Positions 9,822 through 20,800 are shown, counted from the stretch's first letter. The stretch: 64,000 bases of DNA from Microvelia longipes (GCA_018340805.1 JACMZG010001870.1:53372809-53436808), one strand, 5' to 3'. Notes: a model not told the origin generated them from the sequence alone. Program-made: numbers and translations.

Positions 9822-10895
9822 ATGGGTGACAATAGCGAGATTATAGATTTAGAAGACGATTCTAATCCTGAGTTTACCCTGACTGAACTCCCTGAGAAAA
9901 GTAGAATTATTTATGAAAATACGTATAACATGTTTATTAAGTGGGCCCAAGAGAATAACTGCGCTGATTATTCTGAGGAAACTTTGCTGGAATATTTTCA
10001 AGAATTGGCCAGGAATTACAAAAGTTCCACACTGTGGTCCAAGTATTCCATGCTTAAGAGACTTATGCTTACCAAGGTTAATATAAACATGTATGGATAC
10101 AGAAAGTTACTGAATTTTGTTAAAAAATGCAATTCGGATTATGTTCCTAAATCTACAAAAGTTTTTACTCAGGAACAATTTGAAAATTATTTAGAGTATG
10201 CACCAGACGAGGAACATTTAGCTGCTAAAGTCATATTGATTTTTGGTGTATATGGAGCCTGTCGATGCGAAGAATTAAGAAGCATATGTGTCGACGATAT
10301 AAATGACTTGGGACGTGTTGTTTTTGTTTCTTTAAAAGATTTAAAAACAAAAATGTCGAGGTCATTCACAATATCGGGTGAGAAGTATTGCAATATTTAC
10401 AGGAAGTTTGCTTCTCTGAGACCCACGTGTATGGAAACGGATAGATTCTTTATAAGGTACCACCAGGGTACATGTACTCGCTGTGTTATGGGAATCCACA
10501 CTATAGGCACAGTACCTCAAAAAGTTGCTAAATTTTTAAATCTACCGAATCCGGAAGACTACACTGGTCATTGTTTTCGAAGAACATCGGCTGAATTTTT
10601 AAGTTTAAAAAGATACGGTGGTTGGAAATTATCATTACCTGAACCACCCTCAACCGAAAAAACCGAAGCAAACTATAACCCGATACTCGACAATGAAGCT
10701 CTAGATTCCATTGTAAGCAATGAGTTGGTGGATCCACCCATTTCTTCAACGCAACCTATCTTTGGTGTACACCAACCTGTAGCTTCTATGCACCAAACGT
10801 CATCACCTATAACCAGCGTCCAGCTTGGTATCACTAACAGTGAGAGTGATGTAACAATGAACCAAGAAGAAGAAGAAGATCTTTTCAATGATGGT
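9822..10895 (+). CDS. Crypton-type tyrosine recombinase-like domain protein, exon A (predicted N-terminal half of a YR/MADF-BESS fusion)
   Basis: A single intact exon of 358 codons starting MGDNSEIIDLEDD. An acidic leader of about 25 residues precedes a helical core-binding-like region (LPEKSRIIYENTYNMFIKW, then SSTLWSKYSMLKRL) and a catalytic-like region. Residue R148 lies in GACRCEELRS, the tyrosine-recombinase box I context. H250 and R253 lie in YTGHCFRRTSAEFL, the H-x-x-R box. Compared with active YRs, the stretch between AEFL and KRYGGWK looks shortened, and I see no catalytic Tyr after GGWK, so strand transfer is unlikely; a DNA-binding role is inferred. The tail (residues about 275-358) is Pro/Ser/Gln-rich and ends in an acidic EEEEDLF. 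The exon ends at GATGGT followed by GTAAGT, a consensus donor in phase 0; unspliced reading runs only eight codons to a stop. The acceptor at 15287 has matching phase. Family assignment (Crypton/DUF3504-like) rests on motifs and is moderately sure. Confidence 0.8.
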
Positions 10896-11519
10896 GTAAG
10901 TATTTTCTATTTTTCATGATCAACCATATTGAGACATTCATAGTATGTACTTTCACATAGTGTTTATGTGAGCTTCATAAAGCACTACAACCCTGTAAGG
11001 TAAACAATTCTATTTGTACTCAGACCAAAGCCATGATTAAATTTCCCTCTTAATGTCATCTACCCTTGGCTGTGCCGTCTCTTAATATCAGGACTTTAGA
11101 CATTTTACCTTTTGTTAAACATTTTTGGATTAGTTGTTTGATTCTAACCAAAAATTGAACAAATAAGGCCTGTACTGATGTCAATTAGTAAAGTCAGTCT
11201 TTAATAAAATAGAGAGCTCTCATGTTTATTTACGTTATTTTAAATTGATTTTAATTTACACACATGTAAAAATTTATAAATTTGAAAAAATGGCTCGACA
11301 TGTTGAGCACTTAGGTTAGATTTGCTTCAGTATGCAACGAGTTCCTCCTTGCATAGGGTTTAATTAGCAGAACTGTTTGTTTGAGTTAGTTTTGTCAATC
11401 AGCTTTGATTTGTTTCCTAATAAGAGAAGTATAACACTATATATTTGAAGTAAATCGTGACTTCTTTGTTCTGTGAGACTTTTTTACACGTGCTAATCTA
11501 ACCACACAACCTTACTTCC
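10896..11519 (+). other. Intron or intergenic DNA after exon A
   Basis: Begins with the donor GTAAGT at 10896. No coding segment was recognised. If exon A splices to the MADF exon, the intron would be about 4.4 kb and span exon set B. Confidence 0.5.
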
Positions 11520-11539
11520 ATCTAATGGCCATACTTAAA

Positions 11540-11655
11540 TCTATCCAGCCATATTTACATCCATCCAGCCTTAACTACATACATCCAGTCATACTTACAG
11601 CCATCCAGCCTTACTTACATCCATCCAGCCTTATTTACATTCATCCAGATGTACT
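11540..11655. repeat. 20-bp tandem repeat (about 5.5 copies)
   Basis: Copies of CATCCAGCCTTACTTACATC with point variation. It lies between the two YR exon sets. Confidence 0.9.
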
Positions 11656-12080
11656 TATTATCAATTTGTTGTTTTATTCACCATGGATTTGTAAAGCGTT
11701 GTTTATAAAAACTATAGTAGGACAAGAAAAGTGAATACTTGCTCATATGCTGACATACATACATCAACTGGTGCTTTTTGTCTCCTATAATTGTTATAAC
11801 TGCACGACAAGCGTCATCAAATAAACTTGTTTTAGCACCCACAAAAAATACCCCAAACAAATATATACCCAAATAATAGAAAAAAAATGAATGTGCACTT
11901 TTTGATATACAATGAATGCAATGCAATGACGAAACAGTACAAATACCAAGTCCTACAACCAACAAATAACTTAAAGAGAAATGTCAACATGTACACATAA
12001 TCTTTTTTTTTATTTCCCAAAAATGGTTAAATAATTTCTAAAATTATATCTAGTCAAACACTTTATAGGGACCTTTATTT
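11656..12080. other. AT-rich DNA, nothing identified
   Basis: No splice-supported coding region. Reading frames on both strands are low-complexity. Confidence 0.5.
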
Positions 12081-12084
12081 TAAA

Positions 12085-12168
12085 TTATTAAAGCTTTTGA
12101 GGAGGAATAGGTTCAAATAATAAAAAAAAAATTTTGGACCTATTCCTCCTGAAAAGCTTTAATAATTG
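12085..12168. repeat. Hairpin-forming inverted repeat between the YR exons
   Basis: The left arm ATTATTAAAGCTTTTGAGGA then GGAATAGGTT pairs with the right arm GGACCTATTCCTCCTGAAAA then GCTTTAATAATT around an A/T-rich loop. Arms are about 32 bp with few mismatches. It may be a very short MITE or a hairpin in the transcript of the A-type pre-mRNA. Confidence 0.75.
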
Positions 12169-12821
12169 AAGTAAATTTTAATAATTAAAACATTGCCAAG
12201 AAAATAAGGGTAAAATAGCCTGATATACTTCTTGCTGGGACTTTTTTTTCTTAAAACTCAGTGGTGCCTAAACTGACCTGTCAAGATTTTTAAACTAAAC
12301 GATAGACTGTAGTGCAAGTTTTTAGTTATCTGTCTCTATCTAACAAGATCTCAATCACACCCGAAACTTACCATATATTGTTTGGTCGACACCAAAACAA
12401 ACTGTGTTTTGGCGCAGCGGATGTGATTAGTCAGCAGATTGGTCCCGTATTATTTGATTGTATTATTAGAAAGTTTGTTTTCTTGTTGTTAATGAAGTGC
12501 ATGTTTACCGTGATGTTTAAATCATTTTCCTTATTTTAGTCAAATATTTGATAGTAGTCATTCTTTTCAATTAAATTAATTAAAGTTCATAATAATTATA
12601 ATCATATCATAATAATTATAATCATTATAATAAGAGTGTAATGTCTGACGTTTTATGTTAAAACTTAAAATTAAAAAACAACAATAATATTGTCCGCCAT
12701 ATTTAGTTAAGCAAACGTAGTGATAACGGTAAAGCAGTAAACGTAACCAAAACAAACAAACCGTTTCGGAATTTTTGTTAAGGGCTTTTGTGATATTTAA
12801 TAGTTTTCCTCCAAATATCCG

Positions 12822-14504
12822 ATGGAGTTAAGTGATTCGGAAGAAGATTCACCGACCGACATTGCGAGTGAGGATTTCTTTGAGGAAGACGGCTCGGAAA
12901 ATAAAACTACTTTGATCGTTACCATACCTATCACATCTGAAGAGAGATACGAGAGTGCTTACAGAAAATTTATCAGTTGGAAAGAGAAAAGAAGTGAAGA
13001 AGAATTTCATATATTTTCAGAGGATGTATTTATGATGTATTTCGAACATATGTACCATGACAAGCAAATGAAATCGTCTTCGCTGTGGTGCAACTATTCC
13101 ATGCTGAAAGCCAAAGTCTTTATCAACCATAACGTAGATATTTCTAATTACAGTAAATTGAAAAGGTTCATTAAAAGCAGAGCTGTCAATCACGTACCTA
13201 AAAAGACTAAATTGTTTCAAACTTGCCAAATTAATGATTTCTTGCGCAACGCTCCAGATGATACATATTTATTAATTAAGGTATGTCATATTTCTATGTT
13301 TAAGTATAGTAGATAGCATTGTTCTGACTCTATCTCTTGCTATGGTCCAGTCTGTCAAATTAGTTTTTTTTATTGGCTGTAATGGGCTACATACCCCTAT
13401 CTAGATCAATTCTCTTTGTTTTGATTAGTTATCTAATCATATACATATCTAAGTAACAAGATATGTATATGCACTGTTAAGTTTTGCATACTACATTACA
13501 GCTGTCCTTAGTGGCAGTCCAGGTTTCTCTAACGTACGACTTAAAGCACCAATTTTACCTTATTGGAGAAAACGTTAAAGTCAGAGCACTGTACTGACCA
13601 CTTATCCCTTATATTTTATTCAGTTTATGTGACACTAAATTTAAGGTGAGTCATTTTGCCAATTCACATTTTAACTTTAAGAAAATTACGAATACAAGTG
13701 TTTTGCTGCCCCCTCCCACATTTCCCTTTTATATCTCACCCTGATATTGGGCTCAAATAGTCAACCAAAGCTGATACAAATAAAAAATATCAATTGAGTG
13801 TCGGAGCTCAAATTTATTAATTGGAGGAGTTGAACTATAGGTTCTCTTGGGGATTAAAGCCTCATCAGATGTTTAGATATTTGCACGTTTCAGTAAGCTT
13901 TTAGAAAATGTTTTATTACTTTGAAAATCCTATTATTTTATCTAATGTTATATTGGTATTTTTCTAGGTGGCATTGATAATTAGCTTGGCTGGTCAATGT
14001 CGAAAACAGGATCTACGCAACTTGAAGGTGGCGCATTTGAAAGATCAAAACTCGATCCTACACATTTCTCTACCAGGTTTCAGAAATAGAGCTCCCAGAA
14101 CTATCACTTTAACCGGTTTCTTTTATGAGATTTACAAGAAGTATGCGGTACTCAGGCCGGCTAACTATGACGGTCCGTGGTTTTTTCTCAAATACCATAA
14201 AAACAGATGTTACCGGGCGGTTGTTGGGGTCAACACGTTTGGGAGAATGCCTTTAGCCATAGCCAAGTATTTAAAACTAACGGATCTCGACTGCTACACT
14301 AGTTCGAGTTTCAGACGATCATCACATTATGTCATTGAAGAGTTAAATTGTTTTGAAGTCGTTGCAACTCAAAGTTTTGGTGAATTAGAATCCTCTCTGG
14401 ATTCCCAACATAGTGAAAGTTTTAATGAGGAAATTAGCAGCTCTGTGAATGATTATGAGGCTCCATCTAGCTGTCATAGTTTTATATCTGATGATAACTT
14501 ACTT
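12822..14504 (+). CDS. Crypton-type tyrosine recombinase-like domain protein, exon set B (exons 12822-13280 and 13968-14504)
   Basis: Two exons of 459 and 537 bp (332 codons). The first starts MELSDSEEDSPTD and ends ...LLIK before GTATGT at 13281. The second begins VALIIS after TTTTTCTAG at 13967. Both junctions are phase 0, and the joined sequence aligns with exon A throughout: SLWCNYSMLK versus TLWSKYSMLK, HVPKKTK versus YVPKSTK, GQCRKQDLRNL versus GACRCEELRSI, YKKYAVLRP versus YRKFASLRP. Box I Arg is R165. The H-x-x-R box reads YTSSSFRRSS, so the catalytic His is replaced by Ser266 while R269 remains. Nothing like the GGWK segment or a catalytic Tyr follows. The tail is Ser/Glu-rich. The exon ends SDDNLL before GTAAGC (14505), phase 0, matching the MADF exon acceptor at 15287. 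Likely non-catalytic and DNA-binding. Clearly an old, diverged duplicate of exon A rather than a recent copy. Confidence 0.8.
13281..13967 (+). other. Phase-0 intron within YR exon set B
   Basis: 687 bp bounded by GTATGT and TTTTTCTAG. It splits the domain just before the box I Arg region, at a point where exon A is uninterrupted. Confidence 0.85.
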
Positions 14505-15286
14505 GTAAGCATGTATAAAGTATTTCATCTTTATTTGCCTTAGGAAATTTTAAAGGAAAGTAATATTTGGGATAACTGTGGATGTGTATGTTTCCTAAAC
14601 ACTCATATCCACTGTGAAATACATTGTTTTCCCTAATATCAACATGGAAAATAATAATTTTACTTCCATAAATTTAAATGTTTCAAAAATGTATAATACA
14701 ATATGTCAAAATGGGTAAACCTTACAGGTTTAGGCTACCTTCATACATATATTCTCATCTAGTTTTGGTGAATTCACTGAATTCCATCTTTGATTGGATT
14801 CCTCTTGATGTAAAAATAAATAAATTAGTGATTTATGAAATGTTTCAGTGCTGTATTAAAACTACTTTTATCTGCATTTCTGTGATTTTTTGGTATTAGT
14901 TTGTTCATACCTTACCTACATTTACTCTTCAACACATCTGTGTTAGTAGTGCTCTAAACATTGTTCTAGTGTTCCATACCCCCCCCCCCACAAAGAGAGA
15001 CTCTATTTCCAATAGACAGTTTGAGAAACACTGAAGGCCTGAAGGGAAAGCTGCTAGATTTGCCCAAAAGTTTTAACTCTACCTGTTTACATGAAATTAT
15101 TTATTCGTTTTAATTTCTTATTAATATGTCTTAACTTGTAACAAGTTGTTTTTGTTTGGAATATTAATGTTTAGAAATAAAAAGTTATGTTGCAAAAAAA
15201 CGAACGAGACGAGTTGGTTTGCTTTTGGTATTTTCTGCAGCGTGATATTGCTGTTTGTCTAATTTAGTGTTTATTGTTTGTTCCAG
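14505..15286 (+). other. Phase-0 intron joining YR exon set B to the MADF exon
   Basis: 782 bp from GTAAGC to TTGTTCCAG. It contains a C-run at about 14979-14989. The phase at both ends is 0, and the frame stays open across the predicted junction (…DNLL then CINMNSDQ…). Confidence 0.7.
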
Positions 15287-17143
15287 TGTATAAACATGAA
15301 TAGTGATCAGTTAATAGAGTTGGTCAAGGGCTATCCATTCCTGTATGATGTAGGTCATAAAGAGTATGGTGATTATCAGAAGAAAGAGGTGGTCTGGAAA
15401 TATATAGGCTCTCAGCTCGGCTCTAATGGTAACAAATGTCATTATAATCTAATAGACTATATTCATATTATTAATAAAGGGGTTTGTATGGCTCAAGACC
15501 TGGGTCACCTGCCTTTGTAACACAAGTCACTTTCTAACAGGTTCAAGTCCCACTGGGGACAGTTTTTTTTATGTTAAAAGGTTTTATTTCTTAATGAAGA
15601 GCAGAATTGATATTTTCCTTGTAGCCTAACTAAAATTGATTATGGAGCCTATGCTGGGACCCCTGAGTTGCTAGTAAGGTGAATAATGCTTAGTTAACAT
15701 CCTTGAGTTATCTGACTGTGGCTTCTGGGACTGTCAGTGTATTGCCCAGGGAGTAGAACAAGCTGTTCTCATCACTCCTGTAAGCCTAATTACATTTTAC
15801 TTATTTCCTTCCCTCTGCTAGAACATTATATTAACTACATCATTTATTTATTTTTATTATTTATATTTTATAAGTTAGAAGCCTCTCTCTCCGTGGACTT
15901 GACACTCAAAGTTCATTTGTTCCCAGTTTGAGTTTTCCAACTAATCTACTTTTGCTGTTAATAAATTAGTATTAACCAGTAACTGCAAGTTTAAATTAAA
16001 ATGCCATTATACATCTGTTCCTCTCTGTGGGAAAAATGTTATGTCGTACATTAAATTGCATATTAACTAAAACACTTTCAAGTTTAATTTAAGTATGATA
16101 TGCAAGTATGATTAATTCATATGTCAGTAGTAATTTTTTCTAGATTTCCAAAATGAAATATGCTAAATCACTTTAATGTTGCACTTTATTGCTATTTCCT
16201 TGAAAAATTAAAAAAATGATTTATTAGTTGAAGTGGTGCTTAGACCGAAAAATGGATTATTGAGCAAGAAATCAAGCATTGCACTGTAAATTTACCCAGA
16301 TTGTAGGCCACTATGCCAGGATTTCAAATTAAGGGGCCTCGAACTAAAATATTCTGCTTATGCACGCTATAATTGCGAGCTGAGTTCATAATCCAGTCAG
16401 TCCCATTAATGTGCGTGCAAAAATCAATTTCATTAATATAGATTAATTTACATTTGTATATTTTTTTAGAATTTGATTGTAAAAGAGCTTGGGCTTTATT
16501 GAGGGATGCATTCAGGAGAGCAATGAAACGGCACAAAGAGACGTCAGCTCCGCTGAAAAAATGGAAATATGAAGACGAGATGTCATTTTTAGTACCTCAC
16601 CTAAAGGAGAGATCAGGCGGTAAATATTCACCTCAAGTTAATGACCATGGTTACCCAGGTCCTTCTGGAGCACCGCTAAACGACAATTCAAATTCACCAC
16701 CCCAAGGGAATAATGAAATTTTGTCTCCTCAAAATCCTCATGAATTATTAGATAGTAGTGTTAGGAATTCTACAGAGTTGACCAATAAACGAAGGAGACT
16801 AGATGATCAATCACTTTCTGGTCAAAACGATGAACTACAGCAATTCTTCAACGGAATGTTGCTGACAGTGAGAAAATTTCCACCGAGGGACCAAGCTATT
16901 GCGAAAGCCAAAGTGTTCAAAATTATATCTGATCTAGAAATTGAAATTTTGAGTAGGCCTCAAAACCATCATAACCATTCGAATGAACAAACGATTCAAT
17001 TAAAAAATTTAACTGATTTAATCTACGACCCTTCCTCTTCTTATAACACTGAAGTTAAAACTGAATATAACAGTAACTATGAACTCAGCGCTCAGAATTT
17101 CTGTCAAGTTGAAATGAAACAGAATCAAATGAACCCCAGTTAA
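15287..17143 (+). CDS. MADF-BESS DNA-binding protein module (exons 15287-15428 and 16470-17143)
   Basis: Exon 1 carries the first half of a MADF domain: LIELVKGYPFLYDVGHKEYG then YQKKEVVWKYIGSQLG. The donor at 15429 (GTAACA) cuts after the first base of a codon. The acceptor TTTTTTTAG at 16469 restores the frame with EFDCKRAWALLRDAFRRAMK and LKKWKYEDEMSFLVPHL, completing the roughly 85-residue MADF domain with its usual conserved Trp residues. After about 90 Ser/Asn/Pro-rich residues comes a BESS motif (about 16838-16953) beginning QQFFNGMLLTVRKFPP and ending ISDLEIEIL. The stop is TAA at 17141-17143. MADF domains bind DNA and BESS motifs mediate protein interaction in insect transcription regulators (family knowledge). 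Translation could start at ATG 15296, four codons into the exon (256+ residues, standalone), but the exon is in frame with both upstream YR sets, predicting a 603- or 629-residue fusion. No frameshift or internal stop. Confidence 0.85.
15482..15566 (+). repeat. tRNA-like SINE head inside the MADF intron
   Basis: A perfect-looking B box GGTTCAAGTCC at 15540-15550 lies about 50 bp after an A-box-like TGGCTCAAGACCTGG at about 15488. Acceptor-stem pairing is not evident, so this is read as a SINE head or decayed tRNA pseudogene rather than a tRNA gene. The associated body probably extends to about 15800. Confidence 0.45.
16138..16469 (+). other. 3' part of the MADF intron
   Basis: AT-rich and ends with the polypyrimidine tract and TTTTTTTAG acceptor at 16461-16469. 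No other feature. Confidence 0.6.
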
Positions 17144-19717
17144 TTTTTAAGATGTTTCAACTTTATTAGGGACCTTTCTCTCTCTAATCCTTAAAAAAAG
17201 TTTTGTACAAGGTAAGGCAAGAACAGCATGGAATAATGGCACTGCAGAAGGTAAGGAAAGAAAAACATGGAAAAGTGGTACTTAAGAAGGTAAAGCAAGA
17301 TTCTTACTTTAGAATATCTAGCTATGCCATTCTGTCACAAGTAGTGTCTTATTGCCATGAGGAGTTGAATTGGCTCTTACTTTAGTGAGCTTACTAGACT
17401 CTGCCATGGAGTAGGTAATAATGTGATATTTGGTTATAATAATAATCACTTAAAATCCTCAGTATATTGGATCATTATTTTATAATCACTTGAAATCTCT
17501 CTCGTATAGTTATATTATTGTAAAAGCATAATTGTCAGATGAAAATTTACTAAATTATATAACTATGTTGTTGTCATGATGGTCAGATAGGTTTGTAAAC
17601 AAGTTACGTTTGTATGTTAAAAGATGTTGTTAATGTTACTGCAGACTGTTTGTCCGTAAGTTACGAAATTATGAAATTGAAATGCTGTGTAAATACTCAA
17701 CTCAAAGTTTTTTTTTCCGAAGATGTTCAAACATATTGGAATAATATTTTTTTTTTATAAAATATTATATATCTTATATAATATATTTATATAATCTTAT
17801 ATTTTATATTTATATAAAAAGTTTCAAAACTCAATACCTATATACATTTGGTACTCTTTTTAACATTTGGTTGGCCGTTTCTGTATTTTTTTAAATTTTT
17901 TTCCTATTAGTGTTGTTATGAATCACCTGTTACCAAAATTCATGTTGGAAATAAGAAAACAATATTGGTCTTGGATTCTTGTTTTACTTTATTTTATTAA
18001 ATATATCATTTTGTTGTTATGTTGTTAAAGAATCATTGTCCCAATTATACTTGAAACCAATAAGATAATGTTACTAAAGAGAGTTTGCTAGGGCCTGTCT
18101 CAATACATCTGGATGCCAAACTAATGTTTATAGGGTCCTTAAAGTGCTATGTAGCTTCCTCTCAGAGTTATAAAGTTATAATTAATAAATTGATTTTAGT
18201 GTTTTAGACATTGCAAACAATTCATATTTCTTGCTTATGTGATGTACTGTATTTTTTCTGTTAATTTATTTTTTTAACTTTCGTAGGTGTTGATGTTATC
18301 AAGTGCTGCAATAACCCTCCTTTCAAACGACATTATTATTATTATTATTTTATTCTAGTCAGGTAAAAAAAATCAGTGGCTTATGACTTTGCAATATTTA
18401 TTATTACCAGTTTTAAATTTAAATTTGCTTCAAGTCAAATCCCTTTCCACATGATCTCTTTCATATATATTTCAAGCTCTAAACCAAATCTTCCTCTGAT
18501 AGATTTAAATTTAGGTTAAATCACTTATATTAACTCTAAATTAAATCTTATAAATAATTCTTTAACTTGAATTTTTTACCATGTTAGATAAAAAGATGAC
18601 TAAGTTAGTGGTTTAATAACTGATTGTGATTGTCAGGCTCAAGTCAAGCCACCTTCTTTCCTGCTCTCACTTATTCAAGTCTGGTCACAAAAACTTTTTA
18701 GTTGAGCTTACCTTATGTCCTTATTATCCTTGACCAACTCTATAATTGAGATTTACTTTAAAAGTTAATCCTCAAACAGTATTGTCTCTAATATTGTAGT
18801 GTTAAATCAATCTTGTTTATAAATAAAATTAAATTAAGATGAGTTAATTATGGCAAAAGAGCAGTAGGTACCTCAGTCTCTCTACAAATAATTTTGTTTA
18901 TTTCCAAAAATTCTCAAAACCCTTTGGGCCTAACCAGAGACCATTTCAGTGCCTGGCAAAATAAATAAAACTTAAACATAGTTGACAAATATAAATGTGA
19001 AAAGTTACATTAAAAGTAAAATGATAAGTATATAATAGAAAAATAAAAAAAGTAGAGAAATATAATAAAAGCATTAAACTTAATTGCATTTCTTATTGAC
19101 AATGTCTATCTATATGAAGAGTAGAAAGAAAGACATATTTAAAAATGTGGCTTCAAAGCATTACTTAATATTTATGGTTAACTATGTGATCCCATGAAGT
19201 GCCTGCAGAGCACTGATGATTGCCACATGGCTGAAACCTTATTCTATATTTATACTTATATAGTATTATTTGAATGAAAAAGATTTTTACAGTAATAATG
19301 TTTGAATAAAATTAGTAGTTTTACTGTCGAGAGACTGATTTTCATCAGCTAGCCATATTTTGTATTGCACTACTTATCGTGTTCATCTAATTCTAAACAA
19401 ATATAGAAAGTGAGAAAATGTGGCAATATTTGTAAATAATGTAAATATATATGTATGTAATAAAGTATTTAATTATTAAGTTGTGTATTTCTTTGTGAAT
19501 CTTCAAAAGAAATCTCTATTGAGCCCAGGAAGGACCAGTTGCAGCGATTTAGTTGTTCTATAGCAACTACGTTCCCTTAAGGCAGCAGAGAAAATAGTTA
19601 AGCTTGCCAGCTTTAATCGGTTAGACTCGTGTATTTCTGGTGTCAGAAAAACTAGAGTACTCAATTTTTACTTGATTATTAGATATTTGTTATGACGGTT
19701 TAAACATTATTTTATAA
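17144..19717 (+). other. 3' flank and possible 3' UTR of the MADF-BESS gene
   Basis: A 39-bp imperfect duplication at about 17206-17284 (GTAAGGCAAGAACAGCATGG versus GTAAGGAAAGAAAAACATGG, then a third partial copy) follows the stop codon. Candidate polyadenylation signals AATAAA occur at 18184-18189 and 19459-19464; which one is used cannot be judged. The rest is AT-rich with no other coding signal. Confidence 0.5.
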
Positions 19718-19719
19718 TA

Positions 19720-20280
19720 GACCAAGAGCCCAGGGGTGTTTTGTTAATAAAAAGTGTAATGGCTGGAACCGGTCTTAATTTTTCGTAAATACCTTCCTGA
19801 ACAAGGATCCGCAATTCTGCCGACTCGTATCGGATGGGCGTCTTAGGCAAAACGCACTTTGAAGGTCAAATTTACCACTCAAGTTAATAAAAAGTCTAAT
19901 GGCAGGAAACGGGTTTAATTTTTTGTAAATACTTTCCTGAACAAGGATCTGGAATTCTGCCGACTTGTATCGGATGGGCGTCTTAGGCAGAACGCACTTT
20001 ACAGGTCAAATTTACCACCCAAGTTAACAAACAGTGTAATGGCTTGGAACCGGTCTCAATTTTCATAAATACCTGCTGAACAAGGATCTGCAGTTCTGCC
20101 GACTCGTATCGGATGGGTGTCCCAGGCAGAACGCACTTTAGGGGTCAAAGGTTCTGCCCGGGACACCCATCCGATACGAGTCGGCAGAATTGCAGATCCT
20201 TGTTCAGGAAGGTATTTACGAAAAATTGAGACCGTTCCAGCCATTACACTGTTTATTAACAAAACACCCTGGGCTTGGTC
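19720..20280. mobile_element. 561-bp TIR element with TA target duplication and internal triplicate repeats
   Basis: The ends are GACCAAGAGCCCAGGGGTG and its complement CACCCTGGGCTTGGTC, flanked on both sides by TA (19718-19719, 20281-20282). Inside are three direct copies of an approximately 141-bp unit starting GTTAATAAAAAGTGTAATGG, beginning at about 19743, 19884 and 20025. The right part is an inverted copy, so 20055-20260 folds into a hairpin. No transposase. TA duplication suggests a Tc1/mariner- or similar-mobilised MITE, but the internal structure is unusual. Confidence 0.8.
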
Positions 20281-20282
20281 TA

Positions 20283-20757
20283 ACCATTTGTAAACGTTGG
20301 ATTGAAAAAATGTTTAATAATTTTTCATTTGATGAATTCTTTGAAACTCGACTCATATTACTTATTGTTATGTATCATTACAATGATACATAACTACATG
20401 CTTTTACTATTTGTGTTACATAAATATCTCTGCTATACATTTTTAAAAACAGCAAAGTGCCGAGTTTTTTTTGGCTCTGTAGTGACACTTTTTTCTTTGG
20501 CACATTTTATTAATTGAAAATAAAACTGGAAGTGTGCTACGCTGTGCCAATACAGCTAGAAGAGCCAAATTCCACACAAAGAAGAGGGTAGTTGGCAATC
20601 TTACCTTATAGGGGTATATTATCTGTGGTTGAGCTCTAGGTTGCTGGTCACGAATATACAGATATATATATAGCCTTTATATTAATATATTATATAGCTT
20701 TTATATTAAAAATTATACCTTTTTAGGTGAAGGACCCTTCATTTCAGCCTTGAAGCT
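20283..20757. other. AT-rich DNA, nothing identified
   Basis: No gene recognised. Confidence 0.5.
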
Positions 20758-20758
20758 C

Positions 20759-20800
20759 CCTCTCTGCAGCACAAGGCGTAAGCCTTGTGCTGCAGAGAGG
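20759..20800. repeat. Perfect 19-bp hairpin with GTAA loop
   Basis: CCTCTCTGCAGCACAAGGC at 20759-20777 and its exact complement at 20782-20800 enclose a 4-nt loop GTAA. As RNA the loop would be a GNRA tetraloop. A related GGCGTAAGCC centre occurs in the foldback element at 51314-51496, so it is more likely the core of a foldback MITE than an RNA gene. Confidence 0.8.

Noticed and set aside
12312..12539. Open frame between the YR exon sets, considered as an extra exon
   Set aside because: No consensus acceptor with matching phase at its start and no similarity to YR or MADF domains.
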